From: JBIOHP01 sp044449065
GTDB lineage: Bacteria; Bacteroidota; Ignavibacteria; UBA10030; SZUA-254
NCBI GenBank assembly: GCA_044449065.1
Contig: JBIOHP010000005.1
Span: 137,619-201,618 of the forward strand
Reading direction: 5' to 3'
DNA: 64,000 nucleotides
The position numbers and the translations under genes were made by a program. Under the pieces are notes generated by a model. That model was not told where the DNA came from, ran no database searches, and saw only the letters and a list, made by a program, of their open reading frames with translations. Position 1 is the stretch's first letter. Each line of letters opens with the position of its first letter. Positions 1-8,891 of the stretch are shown piece by piece.

Positions 1-1
1 A

Positions 2-1264
2 TTACAGGAAGAGAATAACCGGCTGCGTAAGGCAGTGCAGGAGTTATCGGTCCTGAACGATCTCGCGCGCGATATCAGCTCAACCATGAGTCTTGACGAG
101 GTGATCCAGAATATCGTCAAGCGGTCGGTGCGCGCCCTCCATTGCCAGCAGGGCACCATTACGCTCGTCAACGAAGAGGTGCGCGATGAAATGAAAACAT
201 TCATCCGCACCAACGATTCCACCGCCAACCATGAGCAATTTCATCTCAATCAGAACATCCTCGGCTGGATGATGCTGAATAAAAAACCGATGGTCTCGAA
301 CGACATCAGCACCGACGCGCGTTTTCAGGGCATTAAGGTCGATTCGGGCATGAAGTCGATCCTCTGCGTTCCCCTCCTCATCAAAAACGCCCTGATAGGT
401 ATCCTGACAGTTTTTAATAAAAAAGATAATACGGAATTCGGCGAGGATGATAAGCGCCTGCTAGCGATTATTGCCGCGCAATCGGCGCAGGTGTTGGAAA
501 ATGCGCGTCTGTACGACCAGGAGAAGAGCTTACTTGCCATGCAGGAACAGATGAAGCTTGCTCAAAAAATCCAGTACGATCTTCTCCCTAAAAAATCTCC
601 GGAAATCCCCGGCTTTGATATCGTGGGAGCCACGTTTCCGGCTCAATCAATAGGCGGCGATTATTTTGATTTTATTCCGTTAGAATCCCAGCGGTGGGCG
701 ATTTGTCTCGGCGATGTTACCGGCAAAGGATTGCCGGCTTCATTATTGATGGCAAACGTGCAAGCGACATTGCGCGGGCAGGCAATCGTCAGCACGCCGC
801 CAAGCGAATGCCTTTCCCGCTCGAACCGGCTCCTGTACGACAGCACCAGCCCGGAAAAATTTGTGACCCTTTTTTACATCGTCATCGATCCGAACAATGA
901 TCACGTGGTGTTTTGCAATGCGGGACATGACCATCCGTATCTCCTAACCTCGACGGATCAAATTATCCGGCTGAAGACCGGCGGTCTCATGCTGGGAATT
1001 ATGCCGTCGTATCCGTTCAAAGAAGAAACCATTTCATTCAAACCCGGAGATACGCTGGTGATGTATTCCGACGGCGTTCCCGAGGCAAGGAATAATGTCG
1101 GCGACTTCTTTGGGGATGAAGCGCTAGAAAAAATATTAATCGAACACCGATCACAATCACCCGCTCATATTCTTAGTTCTGTTATCGAAGCCGTGAAGAA
1201 ACATGCGGGAACCCATCCGCAATCGGACGATATTACGATCGTTGTCATAAGACGGACTCCCTAA
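2..1264 (+). CDS. GAF + SpoIIE/PP2C-type Ser/Thr phosphatase (RsbU-like), 5' end outside window
   Basis: The reading frame is open to the left edge, so the N-terminus is missing. The visible 420 or so residues begin with a short coiled-coil-like stretch (ELSVLNDLARDIS), then a GAF domain, then a helical linker (KLAQKIQYDLLP) and a C-terminal SpoIIE-type PP2C domain. The acidic metal-binding motifs are seen as GGDYFDF and GDVTGKG, with SDGVPEAR and QSDDITIVV near the end. Family knowledge: such phosphatases dephosphorylate STAS or other phosphoproteins in partner-switching or stress pathways. It lies 1.5 kb upstream of ten Ser/Thr kinases on the same strand, so it may oppose them; that link is inference. 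The first in-frame start inside the window (GTG at 35) is probably not the real start. Confidence 0.9.
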   Translation, partial: LQEENNRLRKAVQELSVLNDLARDISSTMSLDEVIQNIVKRSVRALHCQQGTITLVNEEVRDEMKTFIRTNDSTANHEQFHLNQNILGWMMLNKKPMVSNDISTDARFQGIKVDSGMKSILCVPLLIKNALIGILTVFNKKDNTEFGEDDKRLLAIIAAQSAQVLENARLYDQEKSLLAMQEQMKLAQKIQYDLLPKKSPEIPGFDIVGATFPAQSIGGDYFDFIPLESQRWAICLGDVTGKGLPASLLMANVQATLRGQAIVSTPPSECLSRSNRLLYDSTSPEKFVTLFYIVIDPNNDHVVFCNAGHDHPYLLTSTDQIIRLKTGGLMLGIMPSYPFKEETISFKPGDTLVMYSDGVPEARNNVGDFFGDEALEKILIEHRSQSPAHILSSVIEAVKKHAGTHPQSDDITIVVIRRTP

Positions 1265-1313
1265 AAATCAAGAACTCCAAATCAGTTCCCCGCTGAAGTA
1301 GTCCCCTCCCCCG

Positions 1314-1351
1314 CCCGCCGTTAGTATCAAGGTTCAGTCTGAACCGGCGGG
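1314..1351. repeat. Nested hairpin (CCCGCC/GGCGGG outer, GGTTCA/TGAACC inner)
   Basis: The outer arms CCCGCC (1314-1319) and GGCGGG (1346-1351) flank an inner 6-bp hairpin GGTTCA/TGAACC (1331-1345). It sits 50 bp after the phosphatase stop. There is no T-tract, so it is not a typical intrinsic terminator. The CCCGCC/GGCGGG arms resemble the small hairpin found inside the kinase leader modules. Confidence 0.5.
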
Positions 1352-1491
1352 AAAGTTGAAATCTTTCTTCCACTCCATTTATTACCCGCTATTACACTTT
1401 AAGAATAATTTAATGAGGGAGATTACGAATAGTTAATCTCCTATGTTGAATAATTTCAAGAACCTAAGTTGTTCACCGACGAATCCCTTCT

Positions 1492-1618
1492 CTAGCAGGG
1501 TGTTGAAAAAGTATCGAATTAGGACGGGTCATTCCGAACTTGTTTCGGAATCTGTTCATTTTTAGACCCTGAAACAAGTTCAGGGTGACTCGGATTGGGT
1601 TTTTCAACACCTTGCTAG
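1492..1618. mobile_element. MITE-like element with 19-bp terminal inverted repeats
   Basis: The left end CTAGCAGGGTGTTGAAAAA (1492-1510) and right end TTTTTCAACACCTTGCTAG (1600-1618) are inverted repeats matching at 18 of 19 positions. The 127-bp element has no coding capacity. Inside are two further hairpins, TTCCGAA...TTCGGAA and CCCTGAA...TTCAGGG. A start resembling the left end recurs near 63879 at the window edge, so the family is probably dispersed. Confidence 0.7.
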
Positions 1619-1896
1619 TAAGCAAAAAATAGATTCCCACATCCCTTGGAATTCTTCATACTTCTTGTTAGATTTCAGACATAATCCTCTGATTTATAAA
1701 GATTTATAGCATCATTCAACAAGATACCGGACGCTCGACCTTATAATTGACGCATCAACACTAAGCAGGATGTGCCAAATAAGATAGTTACAGGGCAATA
1801 GTTGCCCTCGTTACCCTGAAAGATCGTTAAAACATTCGAAACGAATAGAGTAAAAGTGGGGTTTAATATCAGTGTAACGATTAAGGAAGTATTGTT

Positions 1897-2655
1897 ATGT
1901 ACATGAGATTGGTTGAAATGAAAGTTGATCCGGTAAAATTACCGGAAATGCGGGAATTCTACGAACGGACGGCAATTCCCGCCCTTCATGCGGTGAGAGG
2001 ATGTTTGTTCGCAACTCTCATACAAAGCAATGAACATATCGGAGAGTGCATATCAATGACGCTATGGAATACTCAAGCTGAGGCGGAAGAATATGGGAAA
2101 AGCCGCATCTATTCAACCCTTGCAGAGAAGATTCGAACGTATTTATCCCATTCCAATGAATGGAAAATTGAGCTTTCAAAAGATTTAACACTTGAAATGG
2201 TTCCAATACTTGAAGAACCTATTGTGAAATCGTATCCAATAGGAGCATTTGAAAATGGGATAAACACGCCATCCGATACGCCGCAATTATTATACGTCAG
2301 GATAGTTGGACCTAAAATTCGACAAGGCATGTTGGAGGAATTCAAACAAATTTATGCGAGGGAAATATTGCCTGTCTTAAAAAAAGTGCGCGGCTGCCGC
2401 TATGCTTTTGTTACCGTGGGTGGAAAAGATAAATCCGACGTCATGTCGGTGACGGTCTGGGATAGCCAAGCTGCCGCTGACGAGTACGAGGCAAGCGGAC
2501 TCTTCGATCAGTTAAAAGAAAAGTTGATGCACACCTTCACAGAATTATACCAATGGAAAATGGGTCTCGATAAAGACACGGATACAAAAACTTTCACAAG
2601 CGACGATATGACCGTGAAACATTATCAAGTGGTTACGGGCGAAAGCTTCCGGTAG
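1897..2655 (+). CDS. Two-domain dimeric alpha/beta-barrel protein (ABM/Dabb-like)
   Basis: This 252-residue protein has two copies of a ferredoxin-like alpha/beta barrel of the antibiotic-biosynthesis-monooxygenase superfamily. The first spans about residues 1-90 (VRGCLFATLIQS, MTLWNTQAEAEEY) and the second about 128-225 (VRGCRYAFVTVGG, VTVWDSQAAADEY). The WDSQAAADEY-like helix start in both halves shows the internal duplication. Such barrels act as small oxygenases, stress-response or ligand-binding modules; no specific substrate can be named. No signal peptide or membrane segment is visible. The start is supported by AAGGAAG about 8 nt upstream. It stands alone, with 147 bp to the first kinase leader. 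Confidence 0.7.
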   Translation: MYMRLVEMKVDPVKLPEMREFYERTAIPALHAVRGCLFATLIQSNEHIGECISMTLWNTQAEAEEYGKSRIYSTLAEKIRTYLSHSNEWKIELSKDLTLEMVPILEEPIVKSYPIGAFENGINTPSDTPQLLYVRIVGPKIRQGMLEEFKQIYAREILPVLKKVRGCRYAFVTVGGKDKSDVMSVTVWDSQAAADEYEASGLFDQLKEKLMHTFTELYQWKMGLDKDTDTKTFTSDDMTVKHYQVVTGESFR

Positions 2656-2802
2656 CGCAACACCGCATAATCCCGATTGCCTTTATCATTAGATACCCGC
2701 ACCGGGCGTAAAAACCCGACGGTGAATCAACAGAATCGAACTTCTCATTGTTATTACTTGTTATAAGTTAAATCATTACAATCATTAAACATACGTACGG
2801 TT

Positions 2803-3044
2803 ATGGTCGGCCAAATCCCGAAGGGATCACTTTCGTGACAATATCCCAGTATAAGATTTTAGAAAAACCCAGCCACAAAGACGGCGGGCAAGTCGGCGAA
2901 GGCGGCATGTCCCAAAATCACCCACGCGCGTTTTTTGCAAGTGGTTATGATTTTGCGGATCTCCCGTTGTTTGGATTCCGCTTTGACAACGGGATTCCAA
3001 AAAGCGGAACCGTTGAGCGAAGCGAGAACGGGAGCCCACTATGA
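2803..3044 (+). promoter_or_regulatory. Kinase leader module L1 (type A), with an extra 23-bp palindromic insertion
   Basis: This is a truncated copy of the kinase start followed by a chain of hairpins and then the true K1 start. A 23-nt insertion (2815-2837; ATCCC-GAA-GGGAT, then CAC-TTTC-GTG) interrupts the copied start. The ORF from ATG 2803 therefore stops after 11 codons at TGA 2836-2838, overlapping a GTG at 2835 that restarts the usual leader frame and runs to TGA 3042-3044, overlapping the K1 ATG. Hairpin I insert: 2868-2891, with one arm damaged. Hairpin II: 2913-2955, one mismatch. CTCCCGTT (2961-2968) can pair with ACAACGGG (2986-2993) or with AACGGGAG (3027-3034), which contains the K1 Shine-Dalgarno. 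Another stem is TTCCGCTTT/AAAGCGGAA (2976-3009). Confidence 0.65.
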
Positions 3045-5770
3045 TTGGGCAGACGATATCTCACTACAAAATTCTTGAGAAATTGGGAGAGGGCGGAATG
3101 GGTGTTGTCTACAAAGCCCAGGATACAAAACTTGATCGCTTCGTCGCGTTAAAATTCTTATCTCCTCATCTTGCCTCTTCGGAACAGGATAAGTCCCGTT
3201 TCACCCAGGAGGCGAAAGCCGCAGCGGCGCTCAATCATCCGAATATTTGCACGATCATCGATATTCAGGAAAATGACGGCGTCATGTTTATCGTAATGGA
3301 ATTTGTTGATGGTCAGACATTGCGCGAGAAAAAGGCATCCATCACGTTTAAACAGGCAATCGATATTGGAATTCAGATAGCGGAGGGTTTAGGCGCGGCT
3401 CATGATAAAGGCATCGTGCACAGGGATATCAAACCCGAAAACATCATGATCCGAAGGGATGGCATCGCGCAAATAATGGACTTTGGACTTGCGAAACTTC
3501 GCGGCAGCGTTACGCGGCTGACAAAAGAGGGGAGCACAATCGGCACGGCAGGATATATGTCGCCGGAACAAGTGCAGGGACAGGATATCGACCACAGGTC
3601 GGATATATTTTCGTTTGGAGTTTTACTGTATGAACTTATCACCGGTCAGCTTCCGTTTAAGGGCGTACATGAAACTGCATTGATGTATGAAATTGTGAAT
3701 ATGGAAGCGCCGCCGATGTCTTCGATTAAACCGGACATAGAGGCAACCCTCGACGCGATTGTTCTGGAATGTTTAGAAAAAGATCCCAACGAACGAACGC
3801 AATCTGCCAAGCAGGTATCCATAGATTTAAAACATTTTAAACGCGAGTCAACGCGACAGCGGGTCAGCCGCATCACAACGGCAAAGCCGGTACAATCATA
3901 TTCAAATGTTAAGCAACCGGAACCGCAGAACATCCAGCTTTCCAAATCCACCGGATTGGCAGGTAAAATACCCTGGTTAATTTCCATCGTCTGCCTGATT
4001 GGGTTCTCAGTATTTGCCGGTCTTTATTTGAAGCGCCAGAATATTGATCCCCAGATGGTACAGTCATATATTCTCCCGCCCGAAAATTCCAGTTTTGCCA
4101 CCCATTCCGGAAACACGGGAGAAGGACACCTTGCGCTTTCACCGGACGGAAGCATGCTCGCCTTCGTGTGCGCTGATAGTGCGGGCAAAACTCACTTAAT
4201 GGTCCGCCCTTTAAATTCTATCGATGCAAAAGAACTTCCTTCGACCCAGGAGGCGGGCTATCCGTTCTGGTCGCCGGATAATAGATACATTGGTTTTTTC
4301 CAGGGTGGAAAACTGAAAAAAATTGAAGCGTCCGGCGGACCTTCGTTGACGATATGCGACGCAGCGGACGGACGCGGCGCATCATGGAATCAAGATGGAA
4401 TAATCATACTGGCGCCAAACCCGGCCGGACCAATTTATCAGGTATCCGAGGCAGGCGGAACCCCTGTCGCCATCACAAAATTTGACACCACAAGACATAC
4501 CCACTCGCACCGCTGGCCCTTCTTCCTGCCGGATGGAAAACATTTCCTCTATTTTTCACGATCAAGTTTTGGCGGCGTTGAACGGGAAGAGGACGCTCTT
4601 TATACCGCCTCCCTGGACGGAAAAGATAATAAACGACTTATACCTGCAAAGGCAAATGTGGCATACGTTTCGGGTATGTTGATCTATTTAAGCGATAAAA
4701 CGCTAATGGCGCAACGCTTCCAACCTGATAAACTTGAACTTATCGGGGAAGCCAAGCCGATAGCCGAACCTATTGAGTATGACCTGGATTATAATAGAGC
4801 GATTTTTACTGTGTCCCAGAATGGCATCCTCTGTTATCAATCACGAAGCACAAAAGTGGGCTGGCAGTTGGAATGGCTTGACCGCAAAGGCAATTTGGTG
4901 GGTAAAATTGGCGAACCTGCCCAGATAGGATCTGCGGCGCTATCACCCGACGAAAAAAAAATCGCCTATGATGTCTATGATCCTCAATCAAAAAATAAGG
5001 ATATATGGATTTATGAGCTCGCGCGGGGAATTAAAACAAGATTTACCTTCGATCCCTCTGTAGACGAATTGCCAAATTGGTCGCCCGATGGCAGCAAGAT
5101 TATATTTCATTCAGATCGAAAGGGACACTATGATTTGTACCAAAAAACAACTGACGGAGAAGGGAGCGAGGATGTACTCCTTGAATCTCCAGAAGCGAAA
5201 TTTCCTTACGATTTCTCGAGCGACGGTAAATATTTCACCTACTCAGCCAACGATTCCCATACCGGATCGGACATCTGGATTCTTCCACTCACCGGCGACA
5301 GAAAACCAATCAGATTAGTGCAATCGGAATTCGATGATGATGTTTCACACTTTTCAAGGGATATGCGGTGGATTTCCTACCGGTCGAATGAATCAGGCAA
5401 CTACGAACTTTATGTCCGACCATTTCTGGATGCTGAAGGGAAAATAGCAACTACCCAGGCGCGTAAATGGCAAATATCCGTGAATGGAATCGCGGTCAAT
5501 TCAAGTGAGGAATGGAGCAAAAATGGGAAGGAATTTTATTACCTCTCCCAGGATAATAAATTTATCGCGGTTGAGGTCAGGACAAACGGATCATCGTTCG
5601 AGATTGGCAACTCAAACGAATTGTTTGACGTCAAATCGAATACCGCTATTTCTTTTGTCGATGCAAGCGCTGACGGAAATAAATTTCTTTTCATCGTCAC
5701 TGTAGGCGGAGAGGTTCATCCTCCCATTACACTGGTGACAAATTGGGATAAGGAACTTAAGAACCAATGA
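3041..5770 (+). CDS. K1: Hanks-type Ser/Thr kinase with TM segment and TolB-like beta-propeller
   Basis: This 909-residue protein has a kinase domain at about 8-270 with all key motifs: glycine loop GEGGMG (16-21), VALK lysine 38, HRDIKPEN (127-134), DFG (147-149) and SPE (174-176). A single membrane segment lies at about 310-330. The C-terminal 570 residues are WD40/TolB-type propeller repeats with recurring SPDG and WSPD turns. Predicted topology is a cytoplasmic kinase and an extracytoplasmic sensor propeller, an inference from domain order. It starts with ATG inside the stop of leader L1 (ATGA), with GGGAG 6 nt upstream. Its own stop overlaps the ATG of leader L2 (ATGA at 5767), implying translational coupling along the operon. 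The ligand and substrates are unknown. Confidence 0.93.
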   Translation: MIGQTISHYKILEKLGEGGMGVVYKAQDTKLDRFVALKFLSPHLASSEQDKSRFTQEAKAAAALNHPNICTIIDIQENDGVMFIVMEFVDGQTLREKKASITFKQAIDIGIQIAEGLGAAHDKGIVHRDIKPENIMIRRDGIAQIMDFGLAKLRGSVTRLTKEGSTIGTAGYMSPEQVQGQDIDHRSDIFSFGVLLYELITGQLPFKGVHETALMYEIVNMEAPPMSSIKPDIEATLDAIVLECLEKDPNERTQSAKQVSIDLKHFKRESTRQRVSRITTAKPVQSYSNVKQPEPQNIQLSKSTGLAGKIPWLISIVCLIGFSVFAGLYLKRQNIDPQMVQSYILPPENSSFATHSGNTGEGHLALSPDGSMLAFVCADSAGKTHLMVRPLNSIDAKELPSTQEAGYPFWSPDNRYIGFFQGGKLKKIEASGGPSLTICDAADGRGASWNQDGIIILAPNPAGPIYQVSEAGGTPVAITKFDTTRHTHSHRWPFFLPDGKHFLYFSRSSFGGVEREEDALYTASLDGKDNKRLIPAKANVAYVSGMLIYLSDKTLMAQRFQPDKLELIGEAKPIAEPIEYDLDYNRAIFTVSQNGILCYQSRSTKVGWQLEWLDRKGNLVGKIGEPAQIGSAALSPDEKKIAYDVYDPQSKNKDIWIYELARGIKTRFTFDPSVDELPNWSPDGSKIIFHSDRKGHYDLYQKTTDGEGSEDVLLESPEAKFPYDFSSDGKYFTYSANDSHTGSDIWILPLTGDRKPIRLVQSEFDDDVSHFSRDMRWISYRSNESGNYELYVRPFLDAEGKIATTQARKWQISVNGIAVNSSEEWSKNGKEFYYLSQDNKFIAVEVRTNGSSFEIGNSNELFDVKSNTAISFVDASADGNKFLFIVTVGGEVHPPITLVTNWDKELKNQ

Positions 5771-5961
5771 TTGGTCAAACCATCTCACAATACACTATTA
5801 TTGAAAAGCTGGGAGAGGGCGGCATGTCCCAAACTTTCCCACGAGCGCAGCGAGTGGAAGAAAGTTTGAGGATCTCCCGTTGTTTGGATTCCGCTTTGAC
5901 AACGGGATTCCAAAAAGCGGAACCGCTGGAACACAGTGGAAGCGGGAGGCGTGGACTATGA
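5767..5961 (+). promoter_or_regulatory. Kinase leader module L2 (type B, without hairpin I)
   Basis: This is a 64-codon leader ORF. It starts MIGQTISQYTIIEK, continues directly into LGEGGM (the 24-bp hairpin-I insert is absent here, so this copy shows the pre-insertion state), then reads through hairpins II-V and ends TGA 5959-5961 overlapping the K2 ATG. Hairpin II has the type-B arms CAAACTTTC/GAAAGTTTG. Hairpin V is CCGCT...AGCGG, compared with CCGTT...AACGG in type A. K2 has a strong Shine-Dalgarno GGGAGG 9 nt before its ATG. The leader ATG overlaps the K1 stop. Confidence 0.65.
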
Positions 5962-8654
5962 TTGGGCAGACAATATTTCACTACAAAATTCTTGAGAAAT
6001 TGGGAGAGGGCGGTATGGGCATTGTTTATAAAGCCCACGATATAAAGCTGGATCGTTTTGTTGCTCTAAAATTCCTTCCCCAGCATCTCGCCGCTTCACA
6101 GCAGGATAAGAGCCGGTTTGCTCAGGAAGCAAAAGCCGCAGCAGCGCTCAATCATCCTAATGTATGTTCCATTATCGACATTCAGGAATATGATGGACCC
6201 TCCTCCGCCGGGGCTCCGGCGGGCAAGCAGATGTTTATTGTTATGGAGTTTGTGGATGGCGTCACCCTGCGGGAGAAAAAACAATCCATCAGTTTCAAAC
6301 AGGCAATTGATATCGGCGTTCAAATCGCCGATGGGCTCGCAGCCGCGCATGAGAAGGGCATCGTCCACCGGGATATAAAACCGGAAAACATCATGATTCG
6401 AAAAGACGGCATCGCTCAGATTATGGATTTCGGGTTGGCAAAACTCCGGGGGAATATCACCCGGCTGACAAAGGAAGGCAGCACAATCGGCACGGCGGGG
6501 TACATGTCACCTGAACAAGTTCAGGGACAAGACACGGATCATCGTTCGGATATCTTTTCATTCGGCATTCTTCTGTATGAACTTTTTACGGGAGAATTGC
6601 CCTTCAAAGGAATCCATGAAACAGCGTTAATGTATGAAATTGTGAATGTTGAACCGGCGCCGATGTCATCTGTGAAACCGGAAATTGACCCATCTCTTGA
6701 CGCCATCGTTCTGGAATGTTTAGAAAAAGATCCGAATGAGCGGACTCAGTCGGTAAAACAAGTCTCTGTTGATCTGAAACATTTCAAACGTGAAACGAGC
6801 CGTGAGCGCTTAACCCGGACAATTAAAACAAAACCGCTACAAAAAGACACTGGCATTGGTAATACTGACCGGAGCGAATCAGTACAAACACCCCGCCGCA
6901 ATTGGATCTGGCATGGTATTTACGGATCATTATTACTTGTACTTTTAATATATGTGTGGAAGCCATGGAACAAAGACCCAGCCGCTCTTCCTCCTCCCAT
7001 GCATTTTAATGTGGACGTGCCACCTCGAGCTCCTTTGATAGGAGGCAGCGACGATATCACTATCTCTCCGGACGGAAAAAAAATTGTTTACGCCGGCTCG
7101 AATCCCTCCAATCCACAATTGTTCCTTCGGAAAATTGATCAACTGGATGTTCAGGGAATCCCTAACACGGAAGGAGCAGATGAACCGGTCTTTTCACCTG
7201 ACGGACAATGGATTGCTTATGTTCAGAGCGACAAGATCAAGAAGGTTTCCATCCTCGGCGGCGCCCCCGAAATGTTATGTGGAACTCAAGGTTTACCCAG
7301 AGGTCTGTGGTGGGCTGAAGATAATAATATTTACTTTGGACACATCAGCCGGGCTTTATTTAAAGTACCTTCCGCAGGCGGTACACCAACCCGGATCACT
7401 ACCCTCGACAGTGCAAATGGTGAAATCAGTCACCGGTACCCCCAGCTTCTGCCGGATGGAAAAACCATACTCTTCACCATTAAACCGAATAACATATCTT
7501 CATTCAGCGACGCCATGATTGCCGTTCAACGATTGGGAACAAACGAGAAGAAAATATTAATCCACGGCGGAACCTACGGTCGTTTTCTCCCATCCGGGTA
7601 CCTGGTTTATGTTCGTGAAAATACAATTTTTGCGGCGCGATTTGATCCGGATCGGCTTGAGATTCAAGGATCACCCCAGCCCATAACTCAGGGCGGGTGG
7701 CTCAACGAAGGTTCCGGAAGCGCTGGAATCAGTGTTTCAACTGCAGGAAATCTCATCTATGTTCCAGAGGGCTTGATTGATTTAAAAAATACCGCTCTCG
7801 TTTGGATGGATCGTCAGGGAAAATCGTACCCGCTGCTTGATTCACTGGGTTCCTATGGCGGAGTAACGGTTTCACCTGATAACCAAAAAATAGCTTTGAA
7901 CCTACAGGCGGCAAATGATGATATATGGATTTATCAAATAGCCCGTGGGACACTCACACGCCTAACATTCGGGGGCGGTAATAATAATTTCCCAATTTGG
8001 ACTCCTGATAATAAGTATGTGGTATATAATGCTGAAAAAGGAAAATCTCCCAATATCTACAGAAAACCCTGGGATGGAAGCGGGGAAGAAGAACGCCTGA
8101 CGACAAGTGATGAGGCGCAATTTCCTTCTTCGATTAGCCCTGATGGTAAACTCCTTGCTTTCATCCAGAATTCCGATATATGGATATTACCGCTTGAGGG
8201 TGACCGGAAACCCTGGCGCTTTATCCAGTCGCAAGCCACTGAAGCAACTCCTATGTTTTCTCCCGATGGCCGTTGGATGGCATATGCATCAAACGAATCC
8301 GGAAAATTTGAGGTCTATGTTGTACCCTTTCCTAAACACGAAGGGAAGTGGCAGATATCAAACGGCGGCGGCAATGGACCCATTTGGTCAAGAAATGGAA
8401 AAGAATTGCTCTATGGAAGCGGCACGTCTATGATGGCTGCCGAAATTACTCCTGGGCAATCATTCGATTTTTCCGTCCCCAAAAAAATATTGGAACTAAC
8501 TTCGTCAAATGCTGTCGCATACGATGTAACCTCCGATGGAAACCGTTTCATTGTTGGTTTGGCTCGTAGGGGCATTTTTACGATTAATCATTTTAACATC
8601 ATTCTTAACTGGACTACGGAGTTAAAAGAAAAATTTGCAGAGAATAAAAATTAA
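5958..8654 (+). CDS. K2: Ser/Thr kinase with beta-propeller and an in-frame palindromic insertion in the kinase domain
   Basis: This 898-residue paralogue of K1 has GEGGMG (16-21), HRDIKPEN from 137, DFG at 157-159, SPE at 184-186, one TM segment at about 317-334 and a C-terminal TolB-like propeller (repeated SPDG, for example TISPDGKK). The frame is open further upstream through the repeat, but MIGQTIFHYK at 5958 matches every paralogue and has GGGAGG in front, so that start was chosen. About ten extra residues (around 81-91, PSSAGAPAGK) separate the strands where K1, K3, K8 and K10 have only one residue. They are encoded by a GC-rich hairpin. The catalytic residues are intact. It ends with TAA, 18 nt before leader L3. 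Confidence 0.92.
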   Translation: MIGQTIFHYKILEKLGEGGMGIVYKAHDIKLDRFVALKFLPQHLAASQQDKSRFAQEAKAAAALNHPNVCSIIDIQEYDGPSSAGAPAGKQMFIVMEFVDGVTLREKKQSISFKQAIDIGVQIADGLAAAHEKGIVHRDIKPENIMIRKDGIAQIMDFGLAKLRGNITRLTKEGSTIGTAGYMSPEQVQGQDTDHRSDIFSFGILLYELFTGELPFKGIHETALMYEIVNVEPAPMSSVKPEIDPSLDAIVLECLEKDPNERTQSVKQVSVDLKHFKRETSRERLTRTIKTKPLQKDTGIGNTDRSESVQTPRRNWIWHGIYGSLLLVLLIYVWKPWNKDPAALPPPMHFNVDVPPRAPLIGGSDDITISPDGKKIVYAGSNPSNPQLFLRKIDQLDVQGIPNTEGADEPVFSPDGQWIAYVQSDKIKKVSILGGAPEMLCGTQGLPRGLWWAEDNNIYFGHISRALFKVPSAGGTPTRITTLDSANGEISHRYPQLLPDGKTILFTIKPNNISSFSDAMIAVQRLGTNEKKILIHGGTYGRFLPSGYLVYVRENTIFAARFDPDRLEIQGSPQPITQGGWLNEGSGSAGISVSTAGNLIYVPEGLIDLKNTALVWMDRQGKSYPLLDSLGSYGGVTVSPDNQKIALNLQAANDDIWIYQIARGTLTRLTFGGGNNNFPIWTPDNKYVVYNAEKGKSPNIYRKPWDGSGEEERLTTSDEAQFPSSISPDGKLLAFIQNSDIWILPLEGDRKPWRFIQSQATEATPMFSPDGRWMAYASNESGKFEVYVVPFPKHEGKWQISNGGGNGPIWSRNGKELLYGSGTSMMAAEITPGQSFDFSVPKKILELTSSNAVAYDVTSDGNRFIVGLARRGIFTINHFNIILNWTTELKEKFAENKN
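6197..6227 (+). repeat. In-frame palindromic element inside the K2 kinase domain
   Basis: An insertion of about 30 bp, absent from K1, K3, K8 and K10 at the same place. It contains a perfect 7-bp stem CCGCCGG/CCGGCGG (6205-6222) with a 4-nt loop and ends in GGCGGGCAAG. The hairpin-I inserts in the leader modules end in the same GGCGGGCAAG string, so both look like one family of small mobile palindromes. The insertion keeps the reading frame. Confidence 0.7.
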
Positions 8655-8672
8655 TTTCTCACCAATTATCCG

Positions 8673-8891
8673 ATGATCGGAAAAACTATCTCACACTACA
8701 GGATTCTCGAGAAGCCCCGCCATAAAGACGGCGGGCAAGTTGGCGAGGGCGGAATGTCCCAAAATCACCCACGCGCGTTTTTTGCAAGTGGTTGTGATTT
8801 TGCGGATCTCCCGTTGTTTGGATTCCGCTTTGACAACGGGATTCCAAAAAGCGGAACCGTTGAGCGAAGCGAGAACGGGAACCCCCTATGA
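8673..8891 (+). promoter_or_regulatory. Kinase leader module L3 (type A)
   Basis: This is a 72-codon leader ORF. Residues 1-14 copy the kinase start (MIGKTISHYRILEK). Residues 15-22 come from the 24-bp hairpin I (CCCGCC/GGCGGG arms), 23-28 are VGEGGM of the glycine loop, and 29-72 are encoded by hairpins II-V. The stop TGA overlaps the K3 ATG at 8888. Hairpin II is CAAAATCAC/GTGATTTTG and hairpin V is CCGTT/AACGG. The K3 Shine-Dalgarno is the weaker GGGAA, within seven nucleotides complementary to the upstream TCCCGTT. Confidence 0.65.

Larger units (their letters stand above)
1265..1896. other. Intergenic region with palindromic repeats, no gene seen
   Basis: No convincing ORF is seen on either strand. 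The stretch holds a nested hairpin just after the phosphatase gene (1314-1351) and a MITE-like element with inverted ends (1492-1618), listed separately. The remainder (1619-1880) is AT-rich and leads to a good Shine-Dalgarno (AAGGAAG) before the gene at 1897. Confidence 0.6.

Noticed and set aside
5880..5957. In-frame N-terminal extension of K2 (and similar ones for K4, K9 and K10)
   Set aside because: The extra codons run through the hairpin repeat. All paralogues start at MI(G/D)QTI-type ATG with a Shine-Dalgarno, so the shorter start is better.
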